DNA of 38,838 nucleotides from Dehalococcoidia bacterium (lineage in GTDB: Bacteria; Chloroflexota; Dehalococcoidia; GIF9; AB-539-J10), in contig JAGHCA010000033.1 in assembly GCA_021160725.1 (NCBI GenBank), forward strand, positions 1 to 38,838. The letters run 5' to 3'. A model generated the notes under the pieces. It was not told the origin of the DNA, did not search any database, and saw only the letters and a program-made list of their open reading frames with translations. The stretch's first letter is position 1. Each line of letters begins with the position of its first letter. The translations under genes and the position numbers were made by a program. Of this stretch, positions 1 through 9,210 are shown one piece after another.

Positions 1-240
1 TCTCTTTCCTGAAGACCCAACTGCCTGATATTGATGATAAAATAAGGTTTGTTATTCCAATAATGCTTGATAAAGTCTCTGTGAAATTAGGCCCCTGGAG
101 TGGATACAATGTCTTGGCACATCACCAAAATAGCGCCCGAATCCGTTGTTCGCCCCCACTCGACCTTAACTTGGTATTGCCCACCATTGACGTATGGCTA
201 AACCTGAGGTTCTCCGACAGAATTCGTTTCTTAGGGACGC

Positions 241-879
241 CTAATGATAGCCCAGGATCTCTTCCAGTTTTTCAGCCTGTTCCACATGATAAGGACCCAC
301 TCTAGTACGGCGAACTTCCACCACAGTAGCACCCACCCCAAGTTTTTCTCCGATATCATGAGTAAGGCTTCTGATGTAAAATCCAGAAGACACCTCGCAA
401 GTGAAAACAAAATAGGGAAATTGGAACTCCTTGAGCTCCAGGGAATAAATGCTTACCTTTTTAGGTGGCATGTTTACACTGACACCCTTTCTGGCTAGTT
501 GATAAGCCTTTCGCCCACCTATTTTTTTAGCTGAAAATGGTGGAGGGGTCTGCCATATCTCGCCATGAAATTCCTTTAAGACTTCTTCCAATTCCTCTCT
601 GGTTACTTCGTTTTTACTTTGCCACAAAACTTTTCCTTCAGAGTCAAAGGTATCTGTCTTGATACCAAGGACAGCCTTAACTTCGTAAGCCTTGTCCAGT
701 TTAAGAAACAAAGAGGCATTTTTCGTGCGCTTGCCAGTGAGAATAACTAACAGCCCTGTAGCTAGAGGGTCTAAGGTACCTGTATGGCCCACCTTCACGT
801 TGAACCTTCTTTTTATCTGCTCCACCACTCGGGAGGAGGTAATCCCTTTAGGTTTGTCTACCAGTAACATCTTGTCCAT
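241..879 (-). CDS. truB: tRNA pseudouridine(55) synthase TruB
   Basis: This protein isomerises U55 to pseudouridine in the T-loop of tRNAs. The family signature GHTGTLDPLATG is present, and its Asp (residue 37 from the chosen start) is the expected catalytic nucleophile. The early VDKPKGITS motif and the later GFYIRSLTHDIG motif also fit. I chose the ATG at 879 (MDKMLLVDKPKG) over the in-frame ATG at 951 because TruB proteins normally begin just before the DKPxG motif. The resulting 212 residues are short for the family (about 230-310), so the C-terminal PUA-like extension seems to be missing. The next gene diverges on the plus strand, and nothing clearly coding follows on the downstream side towards the window edge. 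Confidence 0.93.
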   Translation of the reverse strand: MDKMLLVDKPKGITSSRVVEQIKRRFNVKVGHTGTLDPLATGLLVILTGKRTKNASLFLKLDKAYEVKAVLGIKTDTFDSEGKVLWQSKNEVTREELEEVLKEFHGEIWQTPPPFSAKKIGGRKAYQLARKGVSVNMPPKKVSIYSLELKEFQFPYFVFTCEVSSGFYIRSLTHDIGEKLGVGATVVEVRRTRVGPYHVEQAEKLEEILGYH

Positions 880-1059
880 CCCTGTAAGTATAGCGGAAAA
901 ACTAGAGTTTATCACTTGCCGAGGCTTGTCCGGAAATATGGATTTTGACAAATTTTCTAGTTAATGCTATTATAGCTCATATAAAGTAGATTGAAACCAA
1001 AGTTAATTGTAGCAAGAGGGTCAATTTGGTGGGGAAAGGGACTTAGGGGGTGGTAATAG

Positions 1060-2334
1060 GTGGATGTCGCCGATAGTTGGCTTCTCGTAGCCTTGTTAAT
1101 TTGCTTAGCCCTTTCAGCTTTCTTTTCCAGTGCTGAGTCAGCCTTTATTGCTCTGCCTAAACTTCGCCTGAGATATCTGGTAGAAAGCGGTGTTAAGGGA
1201 GCAGATAAACTGGCTAAAGCCGCTGAAAGGCCCGAGAGGGTTCTAGCTACTGTGCTGCTAGGCAATAACCTGGTGAATGTAGCTGCTGCCACACTGGGTA
1301 CCATCATGGCTGTGGCCGCTTTTGGACCAGTCACGGGACCTATTGTAGCCACCCTTGGAATAACAGCGCTGATTTTGATTTTCGGGGAAGTTATCCCCAA
1401 AACTCTGGCAATGCATCATGCTCAGCGGTTATCTCTAGCCTACGTTGAGCCACTAAAAATAATAGAATTGTGTCTTTATCCATTTGTCCTGGTGCTGGAT
1501 AAAATTGGGTTAAGTTTTACCAAGATGGCAAATGTGTCGGAGGAGGAGAAAAAATTAGTCAGCGAGGGTGAGATACTCTCGGCAATAAGTGCGGGGGAGA
1601 GCGAAGGTGTAGTGGAGCAAGATGAAGCAAAGATATTGCAAAAAGTACTTGAATTTACCGACCGTCCGGTGAGCAAAATAATGATCCCCAGAACAGAAAT
1701 TACCTGGGTGGCGCAAGGGACGACACTGAGAGATTTCCTGAATCTTTATACTGAAAGGCGCTACAGTCGTTTCCCCGTGTACAAGGAGAATACTGACAAT
1801 GTGGTAGGTATATTACACGCCAAAGATGTACTGACGAAGTTGACTGATGATTCCGTTGACAGAGAAAGCGCCATTGACGATCTGGTGCGACCCACCTATT
1901 TTGTCCCTGAAAGCAAACAGATGGGAGAACTTTTGGCTGAGATGAGGGATGGTGGTCACCATGCGGCGATTGTTGTAGACGAGTTTGGAGGTATGGCCGG
2001 AATGGTGACCATCGGACAGCTAACCGAGGAGATTGTTGGTGATTTTCGTGATGAACTAACATATAAAGAAGAAGACTTTATTGTAGCTGGTGACAGTACC
2101 TTTCAACTGGATGGTGGGTTCAGAATTGATGAAGCCAACGAAGAGTTGGGGCTGAAGTTGCCCGGCGGTGATTATGAGACCGTGGCTGGCTTTATTCTCA
2201 ACCACCTCGGGCGGATACCAAAACGTGGGGAACAATTTAAATACCAGAACCTGAAATTTGTTGTCACTGAAATGCGTGGGATGAAGATAGAGAAAGTCAT
2301 GCTAACCAAGGAAAAGGAAGTTACCTCATCGTAA
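1060..2334 (+). CDS. CNNM/CBS-domain membrane transporter (hemolysin C / CorC family)
   Basis: An integral membrane protein of 424 residues with the CNNM (DUF21) architecture. Hydrophobic segments lie at about residues 8-28, 60-85 and 90-115, followed by an amphipathic stretch. A CBS pair covers about residues 200-325 (IMIPRTEITWV, then FPVYKENTDNVVGILHAKDVL and AIVVDEFGGMAGMVTIGQLTEEIVG). A C-terminal CorC/HlyC domain covers about 335-415 (LDGGFRIDEANEELG, VAGFILNHLGRIP). Family members bind adenine nucleotides and are linked to Mg2+ or Co2+ export; older annotations say hemolysin. The start is GTG, preceded by AGGGGG about ten bases upstream. The substrate cannot be told from the sequence. 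The next gene follows at 78 bp on the same strand. Confidence 0.92.
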   Translation: MDVADSWLLVALLICLALSAFFSSAESAFIALPKLRLRYLVESGVKGADKLAKAAERPERVLATVLLGNNLVNVAAATLGTIMAVAAFGPVTGPIVATLGITALILIFGEVIPKTLAMHHAQRLSLAYVEPLKIIELCLYPFVLVLDKIGLSFTKMANVSEEEKKLVSEGEILSAISAGESEGVVEQDEAKILQKVLEFTDRPVSKIMIPRTEITWVAQGTTLRDFLNLYTERRYSRFPVYKENTDNVVGILHAKDVLTKLTDDSVDRESAIDDLVRPTYFVPESKQMGELLAEMRDGGHHAAIVVDEFGGMAGMVTIGQLTEEIVGDFRDELTYKEEDFIVAGDSTFQLDGGFRIDEANEELGLKLPGGDYETVAGFILNHLGRIPKRGEQFKYQNLKFVVTEMRGMKIEKVMLTKEKEVTSS

Positions 2335-2412
2335 GCTTATTCTATGCTGTCTATGGCAAGGGAGACTCGCAATGATAAAAAAACGCTGGGCAATTCAATC
2401 TAAGGAGACAGC

Positions 2413-3039
2413 TTGAAGCTCGTTTTAGTGAGGCATGGTGAAACTTGGTGGAATCAGGAGAGGCGTATCCAGGGAGGCGATAGCGATATCGAACTGAATA
2501 ATACCGGATTGGAGCAAGCCAGGAGGCTAGCAACTTTTCTTCAAGATGAAAACGTAATTTCTATTCTCTCCAGCCCTTTGCGGAGAGCTACTGCTACAGC
2601 CCAAGCCATAGCTAGCTGTCACCAGTTGTCTATAGAGGTTGATCAAGGACTAAGAGAGTTGAGGGTTGGTGAACTGGAAGGCATGTCTGTTTCAAATTTT
2701 AATACTACGTTCAATCATTTTTTAGTGCAATGGTGGCAACATAGTTGGGCAATGAAATTGCCTAATGGAGAAAGCTTTGTTGAATTGCAACAAAGAGCCT
2801 GGAAAGTCGTTGAGCGATTGTTAGGAAAGCATGAAGCTGACTCCGAGCGCAACGAAGATACCTCGGTGGTAATAGTCAGCCATTACTTCGTTACCCTAGC
2901 TATTATTCTTAAAGCTTTAAATTTGCCCCCGGAATATCTTACCAAATTCAAAGTAGACCTTGGCGGGGTAAGCAAACTCGAGATCCATGACCACGAAGCC
3001 CGATTGGTGACATTTAACGACACTTCCTATCAGCGTTAG
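2413..3039 (+). CDS. histidine phosphatase family protein (phosphoglycerate mutase-like)
   Basis: A 208-residue member of the branch-1 histidine phosphatase superfamily. LVRHGETWWN at residues 5-14 holds the phospho-accepting His8. SSPLRRATATAQAI holds the second conserved Arg, LRELRVGELEGM holds the catalytic acid region, and VVIVSHYFVTLAII holds the second catalytic His. Small proteins of this type include cofactor-dependent phosphoglycerate mutases, broad-specificity phosphatases and alpha-ribazole phosphatase (CobC). The length and the LRELRVGELEG segment allow CobC, but no cobalamin gene is adjacent, so I leave the substrate open. The TTG start is supported by AAGGAG six bases upstream. 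Confidence 0.9.
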   Translation: MKLVLVRHGETWWNQERRIQGGDSDIELNNTGLEQARRLATFLQDENVISILSSPLRRATATAQAIASCHQLSIEVDQGLRELRVGELEGMSVSNFNTTFNHFLVQWWQHSWAMKLPNGESFVELQQRAWKVVERLLGKHEADSERNEDTSVVIVSHYFVTLAIILKALNLPPEYLTKFKVDLGGVSKLEIHDHEARLVTFNDTSYQR

Positions 3040-3144
3040 CTGAGAAGGGCGAAGTGCTTGTCCAATTTATTGTGGTTCGGACAATACCAAATGCCAAACC
3101 GGGTTTAAAATCCATGCGACGGCTAGAACAAGAAAGCAATTCCT

Positions 3145-4665
3145 ATGAGCAAGACTAAGCTGGAGTTAAAAGTTATAGGCTTTATCCAGAGACACAGTCT
3201 GATTTCGCCTGGGGAGACAGTAGTTGTCGGGGTCTCGGGAGGTGCTGACTCAGTATGTTTACTTCATATCCTGGCGAAGTGGCAGAAAGAACAAGGGATA
3301 AGACTTCACGTAGCACATCTAAATCATCAACTTCGAGGAATGGAATCTGAAGCTGATGCCAAATACGTGTCCAATTTGGCTGACTCACTTAGCATTCCCA
3401 TTACTATTGATAGGCAAGACGTAGCTGCCTATAGAACTAAAAGAAACTGCTCTATTGAGGAAGCTGCCCGAGAATTACGCTATGTTTTTCTTGGCCGGGT
3501 AGCTAGGAAGGTCGGAGCTAATCGAATAGCTATAGGGCATACCAGGGATGACCAGGTGGAGACCATTTTGATGCACATATTACGGGGAACAGGAATTACC
3601 GGATTGTGTGGTTTAACTTCTTGCTCCCCTATGCCATATGAAAGGCTGGGAATGTCATCGCCGGCAAACCAGAGCACTCTCTTAGTAATAAGACCGCTCC
3701 TAGATATTACTAGAAAGGAAACAACGAGTTATTGCCAGGAATACCAGCTTGCCCCGCGTATTGATTCCTCCAATCATTCGCTTTCCTTTTTCCGAAATCG
3801 CCTTCGCCTTCAGTTGTTGCCTCTGCTCAGACAATATAACCCCAGGATTGACCAAGCTCTGCTTCGTTTGTCTGATATTGCCGGAGAAGCTAACGCTTTC
3901 ATTGAGCAGCAGGCTTTGGGATTGTGGGATGCAGTGGCCAGGCAGGACAATAATGCCATTTACCTGGATAAGAAACAGATTGTTAACTTGCCGATAGCCT
4001 TGCAGAGACAATTATTGAAAGTATCTGTGGCTAAACTGGCAGGGGATACCCGAGACATTGAATCAACCCATATCGAAGCGGCAAGGAGCCTGCTAAACAA
4101 AGCAGTTGGCAAAAAACTCTCTCTGCCCCATGGCTTTACCTGCGAGTTAGGCTATAATGAGTTCGTAATGACAAGAGTCCCCTTTGGTATTGCGAGTACA
4201 GCAGAGCAACATCAGCTTCCATCAATATGTCCCTTTCCTCCCCTGCCAGGCGAGTTTTATCTTAAAGTGCCTGGAAGAACAGTCTTACCCGGATGGGAGG
4301 TGATAGCCAGCATATTTAGGGAACAGGTGGCTTCTCTGCCAATGCAAGACACCCTTAGCCCAGGCAAAAGAATTTGGCAGAGCAATCTCGTTGCTGATTT
4401 CGAGCTACACAAAACAGGAATCGAACTTTTTGTCCGTCAACGTAGGCCTGGAGACAAATTTCAGCCACTGGGCATGAATGTACCCAAGAAGCTCCAGGAT
4501 TTTATGGTCGATACCAAGATACCTCGTTCCTGGCGAGACCACATCCCAATAGTCTGTTCCCCTCAGCAAATCATCTGGGTGGTAGGTTGGCGCATTGATG
4601 ATAGAGTCAAGCCCACTGAAGCCAGTAAAGAAATTCTTCGTCTGGAGTTTATCAAATCAGAGTGA
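3145..4665 (+). CDS. tilS: tRNA(Ile)-lysidine synthase TilS
   Basis: This enzyme uses ATP and lysine to modify C34 of the tRNA-Ile CAU anticodon to lysidine, so that the tRNA reads AUA codons. The N-type ATP pyrophosphatase P-loop SGGADS is at residues 31-36, followed by HLNHQLRG and IGHTRDDQVETILMHILRGTG, all typical of TilS. The C-terminal part (about 395-500) contains the tRNA-binding TilS-C domain, with RRPGDKFQPLGMNVPKKLQDFMVDTKIPRSWRD. At 506 residues it is full length. The start at ATG 3145 has only a weak Shine-Dalgarno. The stop overlaps the start of the Smr gene by 4 bp (GTGA), which suggests translational coupling. Confidence 0.95.
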   Translation: MSKTKLELKVIGFIQRHSLISPGETVVVGVSGGADSVCLLHILAKWQKEQGIRLHVAHLNHQLRGMESEADAKYVSNLADSLSIPITIDRQDVAAYRTKRNCSIEEAARELRYVFLGRVARKVGANRIAIGHTRDDQVETILMHILRGTGITGLCGLTSCSPMPYERLGMSSPANQSTLLVIRPLLDITRKETTSYCQEYQLAPRIDSSNHSLSFFRNRLRLQLLPLLRQYNPRIDQALLRLSDIAGEANAFIEQQALGLWDAVARQDNNAIYLDKKQIVNLPIALQRQLLKVSVAKLAGDTRDIESTHIEAARSLLNKAVGKKLSLPHGFTCELGYNEFVMTRVPFGIASTAEQHQLPSICPFPPLPGEFYLKVPGRTVLPGWEVIASIFREQVASLPMQDTLSPGKRIWQSNLVADFELHKTGIELFVRQRRPGDKFQPLGMNVPKKLQDFMVDTKIPRSWRDHIPIVCSPQQIIWVVGWRIDDRVKPTEASKEILRLEFIKSE

Positions 4666-4919
4666 AAGCAGTAGGCAGGGAATTATACTTACGTCATCTT
4701 ATCGTTGACGAAGCTTTATGGAGGCTTGATCAATACCTCAACGATGCCTTTATGACAGGCTTATCCTCTGTGCGCATTGTTCATGGCAAGGGAACAGGAA
4801 AGCTACGCCGTGCCGTTCATGAATCACTGGCAAGGCACCCTCTGGTTAAATCCTATCGTCTTGGTGATTATGGAGAGGGAGACTATGGCGTCACATTAGT
4901 GGAACTGATAAATCATTAA
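4662..4919 (+). CDS. stand-alone Smr (small MutS-related) domain protein
   Basis: An 85-residue protein that is essentially one Smr domain, the fold found at the C-terminus of MutS2, where it acts as a nuclease or binds nucleic acid. The core IVHGKGTGKLRRAV (about residues 39-52) is the conserved HGxGxGxLR motif. The usual N-terminal LDLRG motif reads LYLRH here (about residues 9-13), so two positions often linked to nuclease activity differ. It starts with GTG overlapping the tilS stop (GTGA). The function of single-domain Smr proteins is poorly defined. Binding of stalled-ribosome or branched nucleic acid substrates is possible, but nothing here decides it. Confidence 0.85.
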   Translation: MKAVGRELYLRHLIVDEALWRLDQYLNDAFMTGLSSVRIVHGKGTGKLRRAVHESLARHPLVKSYRLGDYGEGDYGVTLVELINH

Positions 4920-5223
4920 ACCTCCCACGAAGGTTTTATGATTCCAGTAGATCTCTGTCAGTTCATAATCACCTCTATAAATCTGCATATTCAAATGAGG
5001 TAAAGATCCGAAATCCTAACCTAATCTCTGATTGAATCGGGAACCTCGTAGTGTAGCAATCCCCAGCCATCATCCCCCAAGATTGCTTCGACGCTATCCT
5101 GTCTGGCAATGGCAAGTGGAGGTTAAGGTTGCGGATCCTGTTCCGGGTGTGAGCCAGAAACCCCGTTCTGCGATTGGTTCGCCACTGTCGCGCTCTTCAA
5201 TGATAGGTGAAATTATGTTGAAC
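4920..5223. other. intergenic region between convergent genes, remnants only
   Basis: About 300 bp separate the convergent Smr and DUF89 genes. I see no convincing gene. An open frame at 5032-5232 has neither a start context nor a recognisable product. The segment around 5080-5100 (AAGATTGCTTCGACGCTA) resembles the decayed intergenic repeats that occur elsewhere in this window. Confidence 0.4.
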
Positions 5224-6117
5224 TCATTGTAGCATAGCCACATAGCTGTTCAGGGGCACATTAAGGGACTTCGCTACAGGTTTGCACTTGGCCTTAAGAC
5301 AATAGAAGAATCTCCCTTCCGGCGATAGCTCTGACAGAGCCTCATAATGCCCCATTCCTTTGGCAAATATAAGACCTGCTGACTCAAATTCCCGTTTGAA
5401 CTGAGCTGAAGCCAAAGAAAAAATTATTCCAGGCGAAGCTATGCCTGTGGTTATAACCTTCCCAAATTCACTTTCCAAGCCAGTCTCCCTCACATCTTCC
5501 AATGTCAAATCGTCTTGAACGGGGGATGGTTTAACTACGTAAATAACCTGGGCAAATTGCTTCATCCACTTGACTAAAGGCAGGTCGAAGTAGATCTCCC
5601 CGGCGTTATCAGCCAGGTATAGCACCTTGCCCGCTTCTTTTAGCCTTGTTTCAAGATACTCCGAGTCATCTACTGCCAAGCTTACGGCTTTCTTTATATC
5701 CTCCTTAATAGCAGCAGGTTGTCTGAAGAAGTCAATAGCGTTCGCTACTGCGGCCAGCTTAAGATATTCTCGAAGTTCATCCTTATAGTGATTTTTTTGC
5801 TTCCTACCCAACGCCAACAAGGCGGGGCTCGCAGCTTCAGCTGGCAATGACAGTTCAGGGTATAATTCTTTAGCAAGTGCCATCTCCCTTTCCTTCATTG
5901 TCCTATAAGGGTCATAGTTACCGGTTACTGCCCTTACTGTCCTGTGAATTTTTGTGGCAATCACAATAGATAATTGGCTATAAGAAAACTCATCATCCAA
6001 TATCTTCGCCGCTTTTTCTAGTGCCCTTTGCTTCAATGAAGCATCGTCGGTAGCTAAGTCAACAGCCTGACGAATTAGTTTTTGCAAGCACGCATAGCAC
6101 TCTGGCGCTAGTTTCAT
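5224..6117 (-). CDS. DUF89 / ARMT1-like metal-dependent phosphatase
   Basis: A 297-residue protein of the DUF89 family, whose characterised members are metal-dependent phosphatases proposed to remove damaged sugar phosphates. The N-terminus has the Cys pair PECYAC (residues 5-10) typical of the prokaryotic subgroup, followed by a helical domain. The metal site is recognisable as LYLADNAGEIYFDLPL at about residues 166-181, preceded by VANAIDF (124-130). Near the C-terminus, IFAKGMGHYEAL corresponds to the conserved KGxGxxE substrate-binding loop. The ATG at 6117 is preceded by a perfect AAGGAGG, so the start is secure. The true substrate is unknown. The gene converges with tilS-smr and diverges from prfA. 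Confidence 0.85.
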   Translation of the reverse strand: MKLAPECYACLQKLIRQAVDLATDDASLKQRALEKAAKILDDEFSYSQLSIVIATKIHRTVRAVTGNYDPYRTMKEREMALAKELYPELSLPAEAASPALLALGRKQKNHYKDELREYLKLAAVANAIDFFRQPAAIKEDIKKAVSLAVDDSEYLETRLKEAGKVLYLADNAGEIYFDLPLVKWMKQFAQVIYVVKPSPVQDDLTLEDVRETGLESEFGKVITTGIASPGIIFSLASAQFKREFESAGLIFAKGMGHYEALSELSPEGRFFYCLKAKCKPVAKSLNVPLNSYVAMLQ

Positions 6118-6398
6118 TCTTGCCTCCTTAACTCAAATTTGAACCAAATAACGTCCTCAATGCATTCTAGCCCTGCACCTTGTCTCATTCATCACCCCCA
6201 ACTTGTCGGGGCGATGAATCTAATCCTGCTTAAGCCTATCATAAGCGAAGTTGAGAGGATTAACTCTGCTAAGAACCCCACACCCTGCTCACGAAGACGT
6301 CGGGAGACTCTTCTTCTTTACTTCGTTCAAGGTCTGGATGGCAAGTCCGAGACTAATAGTTGAGCAACTTATTTTACTCTATTATAATAATATCGGCT

Positions 6399-7469
6399 AT
6401 GTTTGAGAAACTAGAATTAATACAAAGGCGATATGATGAGCTAAACCAACTCCTAGCTCGAGCCGAGATAGTCACTGATCCCAGGCAACTTCAAGAGCTA
6501 AGCAAGGAGAAAGCTGATCTGGAGGATATTGTCTACACATACCAGCAATATAAAGCCAAGGAACAAGAACTGGCAGAGCTCGACGCTCTGCTCAATTCCC
6601 ATGTTGATGCTGAAATGATGGCTTTCATCAAAGAAGAATTGAGCAAGCTAAAACAGCAGCGAGATAATCTTATCCACAGTCTTAAGCTTTCCCTGCTGCC
6701 AAAAGACCCCAATGATGAGAAGGATGTCATTGTGGAGATAAGGGCTGGTGCCGGTGGTGAGGAGGCAGCCCTTTTTGCCGCAGACTTATTTCGTATGTAT
6801 AGTCGATATGCCGATGCCAAGGGCTGGCAAATAGAAATTATTGATAGTAATCAAAGTGAAATTGGAGGTTTCAAGGAGCTGGTATTTGGAATCAAAGGTA
6901 AAGGCGCCTTCAGCCGCTTCAAACATGAGCGTGGTGTCCACAGAGTACAGAGGGTGCCAACCACCGAAGCCTCAGGACGCATTCATACCTCGACAGCTAC
7001 GGTAGCGGTCTTACCTGCAGTTGAGGAGATTGAACTAAACATAAATCCTGATGACCTCAAAATGGAGTTTTTCCATAGTCGGGGCGCAGGAGGACAAAAT
7101 GTCAATAAAGTAACCACGGCAGTTCGCATCACTCACATACCCACAGGCATAGTAGCCTCCTGCCAAGATGACAGATCTCAAGTAAGAAACAGGACGAAGG
7201 CCATGGAAGTACTTCGAGCCAGGCTGTTGGCATTGGAGCAACAGAAACAATCTGAAAGCATAGATAAAGAGCGACAGATGCAAGTAGGCGGTGGCCAACG
7301 TGCGGAAAAGATTCGCACCTACAACTTTCCCCAGAACAGGGTTACCGACCACCGTATCAACCTAAGTTTTCATAACCTCCAACAGATTTTGGATGGAGAA
7401 CTGGACGAAGTCATCGAAGCCCTGATCAGCAAAGAGCAGGTCGAACAACTGGAAGCAGCCCTCACGTGA
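6399..7469 (+). CDS. prfA: peptide chain release factor 1
   Basis: RF1 recognises UAA and UAG stop codons and triggers peptide release. The protein carries the universal GGQ motif at residues 231-233 in SRGAGGQNVNKV, and the RF1-type specificity loop HRVQRVPTTEASGRIHTSTATVAV (PxT motif rather than the SPF of RF2). I start at ATG 6399 (MFEKLELIQRRYDEL), which gives the usual 356 residues. An upstream in-frame TTG at 6360 would add 13 hydrophobic residues not expected in RF1. It overlaps prmC by 4 bp. This prfA-prmC pairing is common because PrmC methylates the GGQ glutamine of the factor. Confidence 0.96.
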   Translation: MFEKLELIQRRYDELNQLLARAEIVTDPRQLQELSKEKADLEDIVYTYQQYKAKEQELAELDALLNSHVDAEMMAFIKEELSKLKQQRDNLIHSLKLSLLPKDPNDEKDVIVEIRAGAGGEEAALFAADLFRMYSRYADAKGWQIEIIDSNQSEIGGFKELVFGIKGKGAFSRFKHERGVHRVQRVPTTEASGRIHTSTATVAVLPAVEEIELNINPDDLKMEFFHSRGAGGQNVNKVTTAVRITHIPTGIVASCQDDRSQVRNRTKAMEVLRARLLALEQQKQSESIDKERQMQVGGGQRAEKIRTYNFPQNRVTDHRINLSFHNLQQILDGELDEVIEALISKEQVEQLEAALT

Positions 7470-8332
7470 TTTTACGCGAAACTTTACAGTCAGTTGCCCA
7501 AACATTACGCAAAGCAGGAATTTCTGATGCACTTGTTGAGGCTGAGCTTTTGCTAGGGCACGTCTTAGGCATATCTAAAACACAGCTTTACATGGAGCCG
7601 GAGAGAGGTTTGGCTTCAGCAGAAATAAAGCACCTATGGAATCTCGTCCAACGCCGCATTGGCCACGAACCTACTGCTTATATTTTAGGACACTGCGAGT
7701 TTTATGGGACCGACTTCCACGTTGATCGTCGCACTCTCATTCCTAGACCAGAAACAGAACTTCTCGTGGAAAAAGCTGTGGAGCTTGCCCAGCGCATTTT
7801 CGACCCGGGCAAGCAAATTACCATAGCTGACATCGGCACAGGCTGCGGAGCTATTGCTGTCAGCCTTGCCTTAACATTACCTCAATCTAAAATTTATGCC
7901 ACGGATATCTCAGCTTCAGCTCTACAGGTAGCCGAGATAAACTGTCAGCGTCATGCCGTTAGCAGCCATGTGACACTCCTACAAGGGAATCTGCTTGAGC
8001 CATTGCCTCAACCTGTAGATATGGTGATAGCCAACCTACCCTATATCAAGAATTACGAATTTAAAGATTTGAGTCCTGAAATCAGGAATTTTGAGCCAAC
8101 CATAGCCTTAGACGGTGGCGAAGATGGCTTGGACAAAATACAACAAATGCTGGAACAAATGCCAGGGAAACTTAATTACAGAGCCTGTTTTCTTCTGGAA
8201 ATAGGCCAAGGGCAAGGTGAAATGGTAACTTCGTTAATAAATAGCCATTTCCCGCAGGCTGGAATTGAGTTGACTCCTGACCTGGGCGGTATCGAAAGGG
8301 TAGTGACGGCCATCCCGATGGAATCGGGATAA
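7466..8332 (+). CDS. prmC: peptide chain release factor N5-glutamine methyltransferase
   Basis: PrmC methylates the Gln of the release-factor GGQ motif using S-adenosylmethionine. The SAM-binding motif ADIGTGCGAIAVSLAL lies at about residues 121-136. The catalytic substrate-binding motif is NLPY (190-193), a common variant of NPPY. The IPRPETELLVE segment (about 92-102) is typical of the family. The protein is 288 residues, full length. The GTG start overlaps the prfA stop as GTGA. The last codons and the stop fall inside a palindrome (8312-8330), so the C-terminal AIPMESG may be a late addition from a repeat insertion. Confidence 0.95.
   Translation: MILRETLQSVAQTLRKAGISDALVEAELLLGHVLGISKTQLYMEPERGLASAEIKHLWNLVQRRIGHEPTAYILGHCEFYGTDFHVDRRTLIPRPETELLVEKAVELAQRIFDPGKQITIADIGTGCGAIAVSLALTLPQSKIYATDISASALQVAEINCQRHAVSSHVTLLQGNLLEPLPQPVDMVIANLPYIKNYEFKDLSPEIRNFEPTIALDGGEDGLDKIQQMLEQMPGKLNYRACFLLEIGQGQGEMVTSLINSHFPQAGIELTPDLGGIERVVTAIPMESG
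8312..8330. repeat. palindromic repeat ATCCCGAT-GGA-ATCGGGAT
   Basis: A perfect 8-bp stem with a 3-nt loop spans the 3' end of prmC and supplies part of its stop codon. The same core (CCCGAT-N3-ATCGGG) is found at 21658-21674, and degenerate versions occur near 9125 and 10010. This points to a dispersed repeat rather than a gene-specific terminator. No T-run follows on the plus strand. Confidence 0.6.
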
Positions 8333-8343
8333 GAAAGAGTTCA

Positions 8344-9114
8344 ATGATAGAAGATGTAGGGAGGTTAGCTCAGCTTATCATAGAGTCTAAAAAGATTGTT
8401 GTGTTTACCGGCGCCGGGATAAGCACTGAGTCAGGTATCCCCGATTTCCGCAGCCCGGGAGGAGTTTGGAGCAGATACGACCCTGAGGATTTCACTATTC
8501 AAAAGTTTCTTAGCAGCCAAGAGACTCGTGAAAATATTTGGAAGATGTCCGTTGAAGCTGGACTTCTTATAGAAGCCAAGCCAAATCCTACCCATTATGC
8601 CACCGCCGAGCTTCACCGACTTGGCAAATTAGATTGCGTTGTCACCCAAAATATCGATAACCTGCATCAAAAGGCCGGGGTTCCTGAAGATAAGGTGTTT
8701 GAACTTCATGGCAATATGCAATGGGTGGTATGTACAGGTTGCCGTAAACGATTTCCCCTACCTGAAGTATTACAAAAAGTAAAGGAGGGGATGGCAGTTC
8801 CCCATTGTCCTGACTGTCAGAGTATCCTGAAGCCAGATGTAGTGTTTTTTGGAGAAGCACTACCACAGGAGACATTAACAGAAGCTATTCGTCGTGCGCA
8901 AAGCTGCGACCTTTTTATTGTTATTGGTTCTACCCTCGTCGTTTACCCCGCTGCTTATATGCCAGCATATGCCAGAAAGGCCGGTGCCAGGTTAGCTATC
9001 GTTAATTTAACACCCACCTCTCTCGACCACCACACCACAGTGGTCATTCATGGCAAGGCTGGTGAAATAATGACCAGGGTGATGGAAAAGGTGAGACAAG
9101 TGGGACAAGAATGA
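8344..9114 (+). CDS. Sir2-family NAD-dependent protein deacylase
   Basis: A 256-residue sirtuin that removes acetyl or other acyl groups from protein lysines with consumption of NAD. All key elements are visible: GAGISTESGIPDFRS (residues 23-37), TQNIDNLH (101-108), the catalytic His122 in FELHG, a zinc ribbon with Cys130, Cys133, Cys155 and Cys158, PDVVFFGEALP, and IGSTLVVYPAAYMP for NAD binding. The start ATG is 12 bp after prmC, so it is probably co-transcribed with prfA-prmC. It is likely a cytoplasmic regulator of metabolic enzymes such as acetyl-CoA synthetase, but no such target is nearby. Whether it prefers deacetylation or desuccinylation cannot be read with confidence. Confidence 0.93.
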   Translation: MIEDVGRLAQLIIESKKIVVFTGAGISTESGIPDFRSPGGVWSRYDPEDFTIQKFLSSQETRENIWKMSVEAGLLIEAKPNPTHYATAELHRLGKLDCVVTQNIDNLHQKAGVPEDKVFELHGNMQWVVCTGCRKRFPLPEVLQKVKEGMAVPHCPDCQSILKPDVVFFGEALPQETLTEAIRRAQSCDLFIVIGSTLVVYPAAYMPAYARKAGARLAIVNLTPTSLDHHTTVVIHGKAGEIMTRVMEKVRQVGQE

Positions 9115-9210
9115 TAAAGCTTAATCCCGATTTGATCGGCTCATGTCTAGGGAAAGGAAATTTGTACAAGATTATGTCATCGGCTATGACCGATTAATGA
9201 TTCTGCCTTC

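Noticed and set aside
3-305. Open plus-strand frame from the window edge to 305, possible partial gene
   Set aside because: Frame is open from the edge, but the sequence resembles no protein I know and overlaps the 3' end of truB. It may be the end of a gene outside or part of a repeat. Not enough to call.
957-1400. Minus-strand frame overlapping the CNNM gene start
   Set aside because: Low-complexity Ala/Thr/Ser composition typical of a shadow of a membrane protein gene.
5032-5232. 66-codon frame between the Smr and DUF89 genes
   Set aside because: No ribosome-binding site and no resemblance to a protein; lies in repeat-like DNA.
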